Shown here: one piece after another, positions 1 through 9,270 of the stretch
How the letters are laid out: every line of letters begins with the position of its first letter
Numbering within the stretch: the first letter of the stretch is position 1
NCBI RefSeq assembly: GCF_007750855.1
Contig: NZ_CP036291.1
Coordinates: forward strand, 3,968,001 to 4,032,000
Length of the DNA: 64,000 bases
Direction of reading: 5' to 3'
Origin: Pirellulimonas nuda
Lineage (GTDB): Bacteria > Planctomycetota > Planctomycetia > Pirellulales > Lacipirellulaceae
The notes under the pieces: generated by a model
Told to the model about the DNA's origin: nothing
Database searches by the model: none
What the model saw: only the letters and a program-made list of their open reading frames with translations
Translations under genes and position numbers: made by a program

Positions 1-2190
1 CGGCTTGAGCGTGATCTCGAGCTCGTCCTGACCGTAGTTGACGTTGGCCCAGGTCGAGCTCAACTGTTCGTACCCTTGCAGCAATACTCGGATGTCGCGG
101 GCCACCTCGGCCTTCTCGGGCGACATCGGCCCGCGCAGCTCGATGTTCAGGTTCTGGTTGTCGACGTCTCGGTCGTTGCGGATGCTCGAATCGGACTTCA
201 CGCGGAACTCGGACGCCTCGGGGATAGGGCCGACCAGCTCGGTCCAGCGGGTCACCAGCTCGCCGTAGCTGGCGCCGGGGACGGTGCGCTCCGAGGGGGG
301 CAGCACCTCGAACGACATGGCGCCCCGCGACTTGTCGAAGCCGCGGTGGATGCGGGCGGCGCCGGTGATCTTGGAGTAGTCCCGCACGAGCGACTCGCCC
401 GTCCCGGGATCGACGTACTCTTTGCGCATCTGCAACAGCGCATCCTCGATCTGGTCCATGTACCTGGCCGTCACCGCCAGGGGCGTGTCGTCCGGCATGT
501 CGAGCTCTGTCGAGATCCGCCCGCGATCGACCGACGGGAAGGCGATAAACTCCATCCGCCCGCTCAGGCAGTAGCCCACCATCAGCAGCGCGCACGCGAT
601 GAACATCGCGCACACCGTGGCGCGGTAGCGCACCGCCAGGTTGAGCACGGGCTGGTAGCCGTGCTCGATCAGGTACTCCAATCCCTCGGCGATACCGGTC
701 TGAACCCGCGTAATGATGTTGTCTCTCGGCACGGGGCGGAGGTGCTTTAGGTGCGCCGGCAGAATGAGTTTCGACTCGATCAGCGAGAACAGCAGCACCG
801 GCCCCACGATGGGGGGCACCTGCCGAGAATAGTCGCCCCAAGTGCCGTCGAAGAACATCAACGGGATGAACGCCACGATGGTGGTCAGCGCGCCGAAAGT
901 AACCGGCGTCGCGACTTCTTGCGTCCCCTCGATCGCGGCGTCCAGGGGCGTCATGCCGGCCTTCATCTTCAGGTAGACGTTCTCGCCAGTCACAATCGCG
1001 TCGTCGACGACGATGCCAACGACAATGATGAACCCGAACAGGCTCATGACGTTGGCGGTCACGCCAAACCACGGCATCAACAGGACCCCCCCGGCGAAGC
1101 CGACCGGGATCCCCATCACGATCCAGAACGCCAGCGCCGGCCGGAGGAACAACCCCAGCAACAGCATCACCAGCACGCTCCCCTGCAGCAGCGAACCGAC
1201 CAGCGTATTCAGGCGATCGCGTATGGAGATCGATTCGTCGTCCCAGATGTACAGGTTGATCCCCTGCGGGAACCGCGAACGCATCGAGCCGACGTACTCG
1301 CGGACGCGGTCGGAGATCTCGATCGCGCTCTCCTTGCCGGTCCGCATCACCTCAACGAATAGCGCGGGCTGGCCGTTGAACTCGACGAGCTTCTCCCCCT
1401 CCTCGAACCCGTCGACGATCGTGGCCACCTCGCCCAGCAAGACATCGGAGCCGTTGGCGGCGCGGATCGGCAGGTCGCCGAACTCCCGGGCCGAGTACGC
1501 CTGGCCGCGTGTGCGGACGATGAAGGTCCCGCTGGCGCTGTCGATGGCGCCGGCCGGCAGGTCGATGGAGAACTGGCGGACCGCCTGGGCGAGGTCCTCG
1601 AAATTGAGCCCGAAAGAAAGCAGCTTCTTGGTGTCCGCTTCGATCGCGATCTCGTACCGGCTGTCCCCCTGCACCTGCGCCCGGCTCACCCCGCGCAGGG
1701 CGAGCACGTCTTCCTGCACCCTGCGGGCGACCTCGCGCAACTGGTGCGGATTGATGTCTCCGGTCACCGCGATGCTCAGCACCTCCCAGAAGTTCGACGA
1801 CTCGGGGATGAAGATCCGCGGGCTCTCGGTCTCGTCGGGGAAGGTCGTGATCGTGTCGATCCGCGCGCTGACGTCGTCCATCAGCTCCCGCAGGTCGGCG
1901 CCCGATTCGGCGTCGATAAAGAAACGGGCCTGGCCGCGAGAGCCCTCCGAGTTGAGCTGCTTGATGCCCTCGACCCCCTCGAGCGCTTCCTCGATAGGGA
2001 TCAAGATGGCGCGCTCGACGTCCTTGGCCGTGCCCCCGCGGTAGTCCATCTCAACGACCACGGTTTCGAAGCTGCGCTCCGGCGACACCTCCAACGGGAT
2101 CTGGAACAGGGCCGTGTACACGCCGGCGACCAAGATCGACAGCATCAAGAAGTTCGCGGCGATGCCGTTGATGGTAAACCAGCGAATCAT
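1..2190 (-). CDS. RND efflux pump inner-membrane transporter (AcrB/MexF-like), C-terminus cut by window edge
   Basis: Reading in from the ATG at 2190, 730 residues are visible and the frame stays open to base 1, so the C-terminal third lies outside. The N-terminus (MIRWFTINGIAANFLM) is the typical first transmembrane helix of AcrB/MMPL-type pumps. The proton-relay helix TM4 carries the Asp pair D396-D397 in the motif GIVVDDAIVTGENVY, matching the family's essential Asp-Asp. Porter-domain stretches such as VEMDYRGGTAKDVERAI and a TM5-6 block (VATPVTFGALTTIVAFIPLM) follow. The protein should use proton motive force to export drugs, solvents or metabolites in a tripartite complex. It starts 9 bp after the stop of the membrane fusion protein, so the two form an operon; the outer-membrane factor is divergent. 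The substrate cannot be told from sequence. Confidence 0.95.
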   Translation of the reverse strand, partial: MIRWFTINGIAANFLMLSILVAGVYTALFQIPLEVSPERSFETVVVEMDYRGGTAKDVERAILIPIEEALEGVEGIKQLNSEGSRGQARFFIDAESGADLRELMDDVSARIDTITTFPDETESPRIFIPESSNFWEVLSIAVTGDINPHQLREVARRVQEDVLALRGVSRAQVQGDSRYEIAIEADTKKLLSFGLNFEDLAQAVRQFSIDLPAGAIDSASGTFIVRTRGQAYSAREFGDLPIRAANGSDVLLGEVATIVDGFEEGEKLVEFNGQPALFVEVMRTGKESAIEISDRVREYVGSMRSRFPQGINLYIWDDESISIRDRLNTLVGSLLQGSVLVMLLLGLFLRPALAFWIVMGIPVGFAGGVLLMPWFGVTANVMSLFGFIIVVGIVVDDAIVTGENVYLKMKAGMTPLDAAIEGTQEVATPVTFGALTTIVAFIPLMFFDGTWGDYSRQVPPIVGPVLLFSLIESKLILPAHLKHLRPVPRDNIITRVQTGIAEGLEYLIEHGYQPVLNLAVRYRATVCAMFIACALLMVGYCLSGRMEFIAFPSVDRGRISTELDMPDDTPLAVTARYMDQIEDALLQMRKEYVDPGTGESLVRDYSKITGAARIHRGFDKSRGAMSFEVLPPSERTVPGASYGELVTRWTELVGPIPEASEFRVKSDSSIRNDRDVDNQNLNIELRGPMSPEKAEVARDIRVLLQGYEQLSSTWANVNYGQDELEITLKP

Positions 2191-2199
2191 GGCGGCCCG

Positions 2200-3441
2200 T
2201 TAGTTCGCTGCGCTCTCGGAGTCGACCTTTGCCGTGTCGGCGATCGCCTCCGAGGAAGTGGGGCCTTCAATAATCTCAACCGGCGTCCCCTCGGGGGTGT
2301 ACACCAACGGGGTCGTAGCCAGCCACACGTCGCTGGGGACGCTCGCGCGGTCGACAATCACGTGCTGGGCGTCGGACCAGATCGCGTGGACGGTGGTCGG
2401 CAGCAGCGTTTGGTCCGACCGGCGCACCAGCACGATCTGGTCGAGCTGACGCACAGCGGCGCGCGGCAGCGCGACGACGTCGCGGAGCACCACCCCGGTG
2501 ATCGATGCGGTCACCGGCTGTCCGATGCGCAGCGGCGGGTCGCCCGACTCGCGTCCGAAGGGGTCGTCGATGCGGGCGATAGCGAACAGGTCGCGCGAGT
2601 CCGGATCGAGCACCCCTTCGGTGCGGACGATCTTGGCCCGCCACTGCCGATCCGACGCCTGGCTGATGCCGTCGCGTAGCATGACCTCAACGGGGGGATC
2701 GTCGGAAAACTCGGGCAGCACCAAGAACTCGCGCTGCCTCGCTGAGACCGGCAGGCGGACTTCCGCAAAATCGACCGCGAAGATCTCGCCGAGCGGGTTG
2801 TTGGTGTCGGCCATCTGGCCCAGGCCGATGCCCTTCGACTGGACCCGCCCGTCGAAGGGCGCCAGCACGCGGGTGCGCTCTAGGTTGAGCTGGGCCAGAT
2901 CGAGATCGGTCTGGGCCATCTTAACACCGGCTTCGGCCTGCTCGCGGGTGGCCGACGCGGCGTCGACCTCCGCGCGGGACACGGCGTTCGAGCTGACCAG
3001 CCTGAGCTTGCGGTCCTCCACCAGCTTGGCGAGCCTCAAGGCGGACCTGGCGCTCTCGAGCCGGGACTTGGCCAATGCTTCCGCGGTGCGGTAGTCGCGT
3101 GCGTCGATCTCCAGCAGCACGTCGTCTTTGGAGAAATAGGCGCCCACCTCGAACGCGGGGCTTACTTTCACCACGACTCCGCGGACCTGGGAGGTCAGCG
3201 TCACGCGGTTGTGGGCCTGCACCACGGCGTTGGTTTCGACCACGATCGGGTAGTCGATCGGCTCCACCCCCACCACGCGGGTCCGCAGCGTCCGGGTCTC
3301 CTTGGCCTGCGGCGGCGGTTGCTCGATCTTCTGCGACAGCTCCGAGAAGCCCCACCAGCCGGCTGCAAGGATGGCGATCGGCAGCAACGCGCGCAACAAC
3401 AGCGACGCCACGTTCCGAGGCGTGTCGACCGGTGATTCCAT
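2200..3441 (-). CDS. RND efflux periplasmic membrane fusion protein (AcrA/HlyD family)
   Basis: A 413-residue protein from the ATG at 3441; a TTG 36 bp upstream keeps the frame open, but ATG is preferred. After a short charged N-terminus there is one hydrophobic segment (LLRALLPIAILAAGWW) that anchors it in the inner membrane. A split lipoyl/barrel-sandwich follows (VVETNAVVQAHNRVTLTSQVRG, broken here as VVETNAVV then VTLTSQVRG), and the second half is VLAPFDGRVQSKGIGLGQ. A coiled-coil hairpin rich in Ala, Glu, Arg and Leu lies between the two halves. Length and domain order are normal for AcrA-type adaptors. It is the first gene of the operon with the RND pump. Its acidic C-terminal tail (about 20 residues, SSEAIADTAKVDSESAAN) is not part of the fold. 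Confidence 0.93.
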   Translation of the reverse strand: MESPVDTPRNVASLLLRALLPIAILAAGWWGFSELSQKIEQPPPQAKETRTLRTRVVGVEPIDYPIVVETNAVVQAHNRVTLTSQVRGVVVKVSPAFEVGAYFSKDDVLLEIDARDYRTAEALAKSRLESARSALRLAKLVEDRKLRLVSSNAVSRAEVDAASATREQAEAGVKMAQTDLDLAQLNLERTRVLAPFDGRVQSKGIGLGQMADTNNPLGEIFAVDFAEVRLPVSARQREFLVLPEFSDDPPVEVMLRDGISQASDRQWRAKIVRTEGVLDPDSRDLFAIARIDDPFGRESGDPPLRIGQPVTASITGVVLRDVVALPRAAVRQLDQIVLVRRSDQTLLPTTVHAIWSDAQHVIVDRASVPSDVWLATTPLVYTPEGTPVEIIEGPTSSEAIADTAKVDSESAAN

Positions 3442-3808
3442 ACGCGCCGTCGGCTTCGCGATGTTAAGAACGTCCAAATAGACGAAGGGAGACTTACAAG
3501 GTTTCTATCCTAACTAATATTGGAACCCCGGGCTTCCCGCCAAGGGGCCGAATTGCAGGCCACGGCCCCCAGAATATCTTCCCAGCACGCCGCCGGCCGC
3601 CCCAGTCTCTAGATCCCCGCAGCGGAAGCCCGCAGGCCGACTTTGACGGGTGTACCGGTAGTATCAGCCGGCGCCGGGGCCTAAACGGGGCGAATGGCAA
3701 CCGACGCCAACCGGGATCTGCCGCTGATGCCGAATAAAACGATGTTTCCGGTGGCGCCGCGCGCCCTCCGGCGACCGCCCTGGCCTCTGTGTTCAGCCCC
3801 CTGCGTCC
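3442..3808. other. Divergent intergenic region between efflux operon and outer-membrane factor
   Basis: 367 bp separate the diverging starts of the adaptor (3441) and the outer-membrane factor (3809), so promoters for both directions must lie here. The only AT-rich patch is around 3500-3525, which is the likeliest place for the leftward promoter. I find no convincing -35/-10 pair, operator palindrome or dedicated regulator gene, and the short frames here have no protein-like composition. Confidence 0.4.
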
Positions 3809-5410
3809 ATGTCTTTCCAGAATCCCCTATCGGACCGGCTGGGCGCAGGCCCGTGGCGACGAGGCGTGTGCGGCGTCTGCCTCGCGATCGCGCTGGCGGC
3901 GGCGGGCTGTACGGGGCCCCGCGAGTGGATCGCCAACGGCTTCAAGGTCGGACCGAACTACTGCCCCCCCGGCGTGGCGGTGTCCGAGAACTGGATCGAC
4001 GCCGACGACAAACGGATCCTCGACCAGCCGGCCGACCTCGTTGCCTGGTGGGCCCAGTTCGAAGACCCGGTGCTCAACGAGCTCGTCGCAACCGCCTACG
4101 ATCAGAACCTCACGCTCCGTGAGGCCGGTGCGCGGATCCTCGAAGCGCGGATGCTGCGCCAAGTGGCCGTCGGCAACCTGTTCCCGCAGACGCAAACAAT
4201 GTCCGGGGAGTACTCCCGCAACAAGTCGCCCGGCGACGGCCCGGGGACTTACTTTAGCAACTGGAACGGGTCGTTCGCGTTCGCGTGGGAGCTCGATTTC
4301 TGGGGTCGCTACCGACGCGCGGTCGCGGTGGCGGACGCAGACCTGGACGCCTCGGTGTTCGACTACGGCGACGTGGTCGTCACGCTGATCGCCGATGTCG
4401 CCGCGACGTACGTCGACATCCGCACTCAGCAGACCCAGCTAGCGCTGGTGCGGGAGAACGTAGCGAATCAGCGCGAAACCTACGAGCTTACCGAGAGGCG
4501 GTTCCTCGCCGGCGACGCGAACGATGTCGACGTGCAGCAGGCCAAGTCGAGCCTCGCGCAGACCGAGTCGCTGGTGCCGCAACTCGAGATCAGCGTGCGG
4601 CTCTCGCAGAACCAACTTTGCCTGCTGCTCGGCATGCCTATCGAGGATATCTTGCCCCTGCTGGGTGAGGGAGAGATCCCCGAGGTTTCCACGGAAATCG
4701 CCGTCGGCATCCCGGCGGTGGTTCTGCTGCGTCGCCCCGACGTTCGGCGTGCCGAACGCAACCTGGCGGCCCAGAGCGAGCTGATTGGCATCGCCGCCTC
4801 CGAGCTCTACCCGCACATCAGCATTACAGGGAACGCCGGAGTTACCGCGGCGCGACTGGGCGACCTCTTCACCCCCGAGGCCTCGTTCGCTTCGATCGGT
4901 CCATCGTTCCGTTGGAACATCCTCAACTACGGACGCATCACCGGCAATATCGGGGTGCAAGAAGCGCGGTTCCAGCAGTTGTTGGCCAGCTACCGGCAAA
5001 CCGTGCTGGTGGCGAACTTCGAGGCGGAAAACGCCATCAAGCAGTTCCTCGGGTTGCAGGAGGTGCTGAAGTTCCGCCTGCAAGCCGCTGAGGCCGCCGA
5101 CCGGACCAACGAGCTGATCAACAACTTGCTGGAAGAAGGAGACGCGGACATCAACCGTGTGTTCACCGTGCAGAACTTCAAGACCCAGCAGGAAGTGGCG
5201 GCGGCGCTGGCTAAGGGGCAGGTGGCGCAGAGCACCATCTCCATCTACCGCGCGTTGGGCGGCGGCTGGCCCTCGCCCTACCTGGGCCAGGCCGATATCG
5301 GCCCGGTTCGCCCGGCGGAGACGCCGGAGACCGTAGAAGCCCCCGCTGAAGAGCTGCCCTCCCCCGAAGCCCCACTCGCGCAGCCCGACGCCCTCTCTGC
5401 GCTAGATTGA
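3809..5410 (+). CDS. RND efflux outer-membrane lipoprotein (NodT/OprM family, TolC-like)
   Basis: A 533-residue protein. The N-terminus is a lipoprotein signal with a clear lipobox, LAAAGC, acylated Cys at residue 34. The body has two outer-membrane efflux repeats. The first includes WWAQFEDPVLNELVATAYDQN, quoted here as WWAQFEDPVLNEL, with typical features such as TLREAGARILEAR and WELDFWGRYRRAV; LLRRPDVRRAERNLAA marks the second repeat. These are hallmark NodT-type motifs. It forms the trimeric outer-membrane channel that completes the pump encoded on the opposite strand. The last 40 residues are a Pro/Glu/Ala-rich tail (for example PAEELPSPEAPLAQP), longer than in most homologues and probably disordered. 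The ATG at 3809 is the only start that preserves the lipoprotein signal. Confidence 0.94.
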   Translation: MSFQNPLSDRLGAGPWRRGVCGVCLAIALAAAGCTGPREWIANGFKVGPNYCPPGVAVSENWIDADDKRILDQPADLVAWWAQFEDPVLNELVATAYDQNLTLREAGARILEARMLRQVAVGNLFPQTQTMSGEYSRNKSPGDGPGTYFSNWNGSFAFAWELDFWGRYRRAVAVADADLDASVFDYGDVVVTLIADVAATYVDIRTQQTQLALVRENVANQRETYELTERRFLAGDANDVDVQQAKSSLAQTESLVPQLEISVRLSQNQLCLLLGMPIEDILPLLGEGEIPEVSTEIAVGIPAVVLLRRPDVRRAERNLAAQSELIGIAASELYPHISITGNAGVTAARLGDLFTPEASFASIGPSFRWNILNYGRITGNIGVQEARFQQLLASYRQTVLVANFEAENAIKQFLGLQEVLKFRLQAAEAADRTNELINNLLEEGDADINRVFTVQNFKTQQEVAAALAKGQVAQSTISIYRALGGGWPSPYLGQADIGPVRPAETPETVEAPAEELPSPEAPLAQPDALSALD

Positions 5411-5663
5411 TACAGCGTCTCGCTTGAAACGAACGCCGGTGCTTCTTGCGTGGCGTCGGCCCGCGGGCGTCCAATCGCCCCGCTCGTGGACCCGGCCGAG
5501 TCTAGCCTCGCGCCACCGACCGCGACGCTAAGGGTTGGCTTCAGCAGCGCGGTGAACGCCACCGACCCGTCTTCACTGATGACGGGATTTGCAGAGTCAG
5601 CGAACAACGCGCCGTCCGCAGCGCTCACTTCCCGGGCCCTCCGTTCTTTCAGTCTCCCTCGAT

Positions 5664-6377
5664 TCAAACCCGACGCCGGATCACGAACGCCGCCGCCAGA
5701 CTAGCGAGCACGAGCGACGCCGGCTCCGGCACGGCCACCAAACGCCGCTGGGTGCTGTAGGCGACTACGGTGTTGGTTCCGGCGAGATACGCCGGCAGCA
5801 GTGAGTCCTGCCCTTCGTAGGGGTCCGCGGTGTAGACGGTGCCGACCGACGGGGGTAGTCCGTCAAACGAGGCCTTGAAGAAGAACGAGTCTCGCACCTC
5901 GAGAGAGACTCCTAGGTCAAGCAGATTCACCCCGTAGTTGGGCACGACGAACGTCGCATCCGCAGAGACGATGCTCGCCGGATCACCGCTGGCGAAGCCG
6001 GGGTGCGACGGGTCTTGAACCACGTTCTCAAGCGTGAGGGTCATCGGAGAGAACCCATTGGGCGCTCCCGTGAGCAGTTGGAAGTGGCCCAGCATTGGAT
6101 GCACCCCGGTCCCGGAGAAATAGCCATCCACCATCTGGATCGTACTGCCCACCTGGGCCAAACGCGTGAAGATGCTGGGGCCCATCGCGGTGACGTCGTC
6201 GGCCAGAACGGCGAAGTCGTTGGGGTTGAAGGCGGAGTTCGCGGGGAGAATGACGTCCTGGATCGGGAACATCGGCAGCGAGGTCGTACCGGCCACAACC
6301 GGATCGGCGTACACCGCCGCCGTCGCGGTCGAAAGGGTCACCCAAATGATCAGCAGTCTGGCGGAGCGCAAAGACAT
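5664..6377 (-). CDS. PEP-CTERM sorting domain protein, function unknown
   Basis: A 237-residue secreted protein. A Sec signal covers residues 1-25 (MSLRSARLLIIWVTLSTATA, cleavage near VYADP). The C-terminus shows the PEP-CTERM tripartite signal: VPEPASLV, a hydrophobic helix and a final Arg cluster (IRRRV). In the family this signal directs the protein to an exosortase/archaeosortase-type enzyme for surface processing. The middle (asparagine-, glycine- and proline-rich, beta-type) matches no fold I recognise. GAGG lies about 12 nt before the ATG. It is the last of three PEP-CTERM genes on this strand (7944 to 5664), spaced 54 and 82 bp apart, so they may be co-transcribed. The 253 bp downstream hold no gene I can support. 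Confidence 0.85.
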   Translation of the reverse strand: MSLRSARLLIIWVTLSTATAAVYADPVVAGTTSLPMFPIQDVILPANSAFNPNDFAVLADDVTAMGPSIFTRLAQVGSTIQMVDGYFSGTGVHPMLGHFQLLTGAPNGFSPMTLTLENVVQDPSHPGFASGDPASIVSADATFVVPNYGVNLLDLGVSLEVRDSFFFKASFDGLPPSVGTVYTADPYEGQDSLLPAYLAGTNTVVAYSTQRRLVAVPEPASLVLASLAAAFVIRRRV

Positions 6378-6431
6378 TGTTCAAACCTCACAAGTCATTG
6401 GTGGATTGGTGCGTTGCGGGGAGATCGTGCC

Positions 6432-7103
6432 TCAAACGGAGAACTGACTCCCTCGACTACGGACTGCGAGGATAGGGAACGCAGCCAGGCCGGCCGTCGC
6501 CAGCGACGACGGCTCGGGAACGACGGTAAAGAAGTCGCCACCGCCTCCGGTGGTTGACCAGGTGTACGGGATATCGAGCGAGAATCCGTCGATTTGCGTC
6601 GGGTCGGTGCGAGGAACAAAGGGCTCTGCCACGATGGCGGTCATCTCAAATTGGCCCCCGACCACGCCCGAGAACACGCCGGTGCCGCTGCCGACGATCG
6701 GCACGAATGTCGCGATAAAGACCCCGGTTAGGTTCGTCGCATCAACGGGCGTTAGCGTCACTTGGCCGGCGTAGTCCATCGCGATATCGCCGCTGGGCGT
6801 AGAGAACACTACGGCCGCTAGATTGCTGAAGTCACCAACAATCGGCGGCCCCGGGTTTGTAATCATGAGTCCGCCAACATCACCCGAGGTGAGCTCGTAC
6901 GGCAGCGACAGGCCACCGAATGAGAAAGTGCCGGTCCCGCTAAGGTCCGCAAAGTCGGTGGGAACAGCCGACAAGAATGCGCCGGTGCCGCTACCAACGA
7001 CCGAGACCGGCACCGGTGTCTGGGCGTGGCCGACGCAGGCAATCGTGGACATTGAAGCAATAGCAATCGTGAACCACACAGTTTTCGCCGGGCGGGATTT
7101 CAT
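6432..7103 (-). CDS. PEP-CTERM protein, function unknown
   Basis: A 223-residue protein from the ATG at 7103, chosen because GGAG lies 9-12 nt upstream, a Sec signal starts there (MKSRPAKTVWFTIAIAS, ending at GHAQT), and a longer version would overlap the 3' end of the upstream gene. The body is Gly/Thr/Val-rich with repeated short phrases: VVGSGTGAF near the start and IVGSGTGVFSG later, suggesting an internal beta-strand repeat. The C-terminus is VVPEPSSLATAGLAAF followed by VRSRGSQ, a PEP-CTERM signal with a rather weak basic end. Middle member of a three-gene PEP-CTERM run. No catalytic motif seen. Confidence 0.82.
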   Translation of the reverse strand: MKSRPAKTVWFTIAIASMSTIACVGHAQTPVPVSVVGSGTGAFLSAVPTDFADLSGTGTFSFGGLSLPYELTSGDVGGLMITNPGPPIVGDFSNLAAVVFSTPSGDIAMDYAGQVTLTPVDATNLTGVFIATFVPIVGSGTGVFSGVVGGQFEMTAIVAEPFVPRTDPTQIDGFSLDIPYTWSTTGGGGDFFTVVPEPSSLATAGLAAFPILAVRSRGSQFSV

Positions 7104-7185
7104 GAGTTGATTCTCCAGGTAAGAACGGAACAGGGTGGAATCGCTGCGCAAGGTCGGCAGGGCGCGTACGCCCCCGCGCACTGCA

Positions 7186-7944
7186 TCAAGAAGGCGATCG
7201 CTGAGACGTGTTTGCGCATTCAGAAAGGCGGCGCCGAGCCGCAAAGACTGCTCCGGCGGCGCCAACCAGCAGCAGCACGGCCGCGCTAGGCTCCGGCACA
7301 ATGCCGGTGATGCGGACCGTTCCCCCGGGGAGCGCCTGGCCGATCACCGGGTCGTTGACCGGATCGATGGTCGCCCCCAGGCGCACCCGCACCAACGGGC
7401 TAGAGCCGGCGATCCCCGTAAACAAGGTCCCGACCGGGTAGGGCAACCCCAAGACGTTCGAATCAAGGGTGTAAGGGTCGACCGTGTAAAGCGTCGTGCC
7501 GTCGGCCAAGACCTGCGCGAAAGGCCCCCCGATAACCTTGTACGCCGAAGTAAGGCTGCCGTCGCCCGGGTCCTGGGTGATGCTTGAGAACGTCCCGACA
7601 AACGGTCCCAGACCTGGGATTGCGTCAGCCCCAAAGACAAGCGTGAAGGGGACTGGGGTCGGGCCGGGCAGCTCGCCCGTGGCGTTGCCGTCAAACAGTT
7701 CGTCTTGGATCGTGTCTCCCACCTGGGCCTGCCAAACCTGACGGAAGACGCCCGACGAGGTCACCGGCAGATCGATGTTGTCGGTGGTCGGGTTAAACGG
7801 CGAGCCCGGGAAAAGCCTGGTCGTAAATGTGTTTTCGTACTTGTAAGTGGCGGTCCCTGCGGCGATGGGCTGGGCAAGAGCGCCCGGAGCGAGCAGGAGC
7901 CAGACGCCGAGAAGGGCGAGAGAAAACGGGATGGCGCGGTTCAT
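7186..7944 (-). CDS. PEP-CTERM protein, function unknown
   Basis: A 252-residue secreted protein. Residues 1-25 are a Sec signal (MNRAIPFSLALLGVWLLLAP, then GALAQPI). The body has repeated Gly/Thr/Pro strands and no catalytic signature. The C-terminal signal is IVPEPSAAVLLLVGAAGAVF with AARRR, followed by an unusual polar tail of about 15 residues (LSECANTSQRSPS) beyond the Arg cluster; most PEP-CTERM proteins stop right after the basic residues. It is first in the three-gene PEP-CTERM run. Upstream, 7945-8000 contains a short direct repeat of GGTTCAAGG-like units, and 186 bp separate it from the LuxR-type gene on the same strand. Confidence 0.82.
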   Translation of the reverse strand: MNRAIPFSLALLGVWLLLAPGALAQPIAAGTATYKYENTFTTRLFPGSPFNPTTDNIDLPVTSSGVFRQVWQAQVGDTIQDELFDGNATGELPGPTPVPFTLVFGADAIPGLGPFVGTFSSITQDPGDGSLTSAYKVIGGPFAQVLADGTTLYTVDPYTLDSNVLGLPYPVGTLFTGIAGSSPLVRVRLGATIDPVNDPVIGQALPGGTVRITGIVPEPSAAVLLLVGAAGAVFAARRRLSECANTSQRSPS

Positions 7945-8130
7945 GAGCGGTCTCTGGGTGAAGGTTCAAGGATCAAGGGTCAAGCTTCCACCGGCGAACG
8001 CCGGCCCGCCGACAAGAAATCGGCTGAAATGCCGGCTCGAAAGCCCTCGCGGCCCAGGCAGCGTTTGGCGCCCCATTTGCTTTCAGGCGTAAACTAGACG
8101 TGTTTCGAGCTGGGTCAATCATCAATTTGA

Positions 8131-8520
8131 TTACCTCCACCGAGGGTCCTCGCGGGAACGGTCGAGGGCGATCCGGCAAACCTCGAGCACCAGCATCGTC
8201 CGATCGCTGACAGACAAGCAGCCGAACATGGCCTGCAGGTGCGAACGCACCGTGGGCAACGCGATGTGCAGCTCGTTGGCGATGGCGCGGTCGCTACGCC
8301 CGTCCAACACACCCCGCAGCACCGCTTCTTGCCTCCGTGAGATGCCGGTCGCCCGTGTCACGCGACCCCACTCTACGGCGGTAAACAGGCTCGGCGGAGC
8401 CAGATGGTCGGATTCCGGCAGGCTCACGGAGGCTCCTGTAGCGATTTTCTTGAACATGGCGGCTCCCCAGCGCGTGATCGGATACCTGCTTATTGGCGAA
8501 CGCCCTGCAAAACCCGACAT
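8131..8520 (-). CDS. Solo LuxR-type HTH protein (NarL/FixJ-like DNA-binding domain)
   Basis: A 129-residue protein whose C-terminal 65 residues form a LuxR-type HTH: SRRQEAVLRGVLDGRSDRAI, then ANELHIALPTVRSHLQAMF. The core VLxGxSDRAIANEL...TVRSHLQ matches the GerE/LuxR recognition helix. There is no receiver or ligand-binding domain; the first 55 residues are short and featureless, so the mode of control is unknown. An alternative ATG at 8457 would give 108 residues and leave the HTH intact. It is divergent from the ECF sigma factor gene (138 bp apart) and upstream of the PEP-CTERM run on its own strand, so it could regulate either; this is inference. Confidence 0.8.
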   Translation of the reverse strand: MSGFAGRSPISRYPITRWGAAMFKKIATGASVSLPESDHLAPPSLFTAVEWGRVTRATGISRRQEAVLRGVLDGRSDRAIANELHIALPTVRSHLQAMFGCLSVSDRTMLVLEVCRIALDRSREDPRWR

Positions 8521-8658
8521 GGATTCCTAGAAAGAGGCGCGGGGTCTATGGGCGATCAGCGCTCGAATTGAGTTGCACCCCCCGATCGAGGTGGCTACGC
8601 TACGGCGGTGCGGCCGCCGCGGGGAGGCGGCCCTACAGGCTCCGATAGGTAATCGCCC

Positions 8659-9270
8659 ATGCCGGGGGCTTCCGATGATCGTCCGCTGGCTTGGCTCGAC
8701 GGCCTTCCGGTAGAAGACCGCGACGCGGCGCCGCTCATCTACGATGCTTGTTTCGATAGGCTGGTCGCCACCGCTCGGCGGGCCCTGGCCGCGACGCCGC
8801 GGCGCGACATCGACGAAGAAGACATCGCCAGCAGCGTGCTGTCTAGTTTTTTTCGCGGGATCGACGACGGACGCTTCAGCGGCCAGCTCTCTCGGGCCCA
8901 ACTGTGGGGGCTGCTGCTCACGATCGCACGCCGCAAGGTAGCGAGGCTGCACCGCAGGCGATTCACGCTGCGACGCGGCGGGGGCAAAGAACGGGGCGAG
9001 TGCGACCTTGGCCCGGCAGACGCCTCCGGCACGATTCTCGATCGGCTGGCAGCGGTCGAGCGGTGCCCGATGACGCTCGCTGCGGTCCGCGAGACGCTGC
9101 GGATGCTGCTCGATGGGCTGGCCGACCCGCTCGCAGAGCGGGTATTGATGCTACGCCTGGCGGGGGAGACCCACGGCGCTATCGCCACGCACCTGGGCTG
9201 CGCTGAGCGGACCGTTGAACGAAAGATGAAGAAGGTGCAACACGTTTGGTTGATCGTCAATCGGGAGTGA
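8659..9270 (+). CDS. ECF-type RNA polymerase sigma factor (planctomycete kinase-linked group)
   Basis: A 203-residue protein. Residues about 20-100 match sigma region 2 (IDEEDIASSVLSSFFRGI, then LWGLLLTIARRKVARLHRR), and about 140-200 match region 4 with its HTH (LRLAGETHGAIATHLGCAER, then TVERKMKK). This is the ECF group common in planctomycetes, where genes for Hanks-type kinases typically follow. Here the next frame begins at a GTG whose last two bases are shared with this gene's TGA (GTGA at 9267-9270), the usual translational coupling, but the kinase is broken (see next entry). The sigma factor itself looks intact. No anti-sigma gene is seen. Confidence 0.9.
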   Translation: MPGASDDRPLAWLDGLPVEDRDAAPLIYDACFDRLVATARRALAATPRRDIDEEDIASSVLSSFFRGIDDGRFSGQLSRAQLWGLLLTIARRKVARLHRRRFTLRRGGGKERGECDLGPADASGTILDRLAAVERCPMTLAAVRETLRMLLDGLADPLAERVLMLRLAGETHGAIATHLGCAERTVERKMKKVQHVWLIVNRE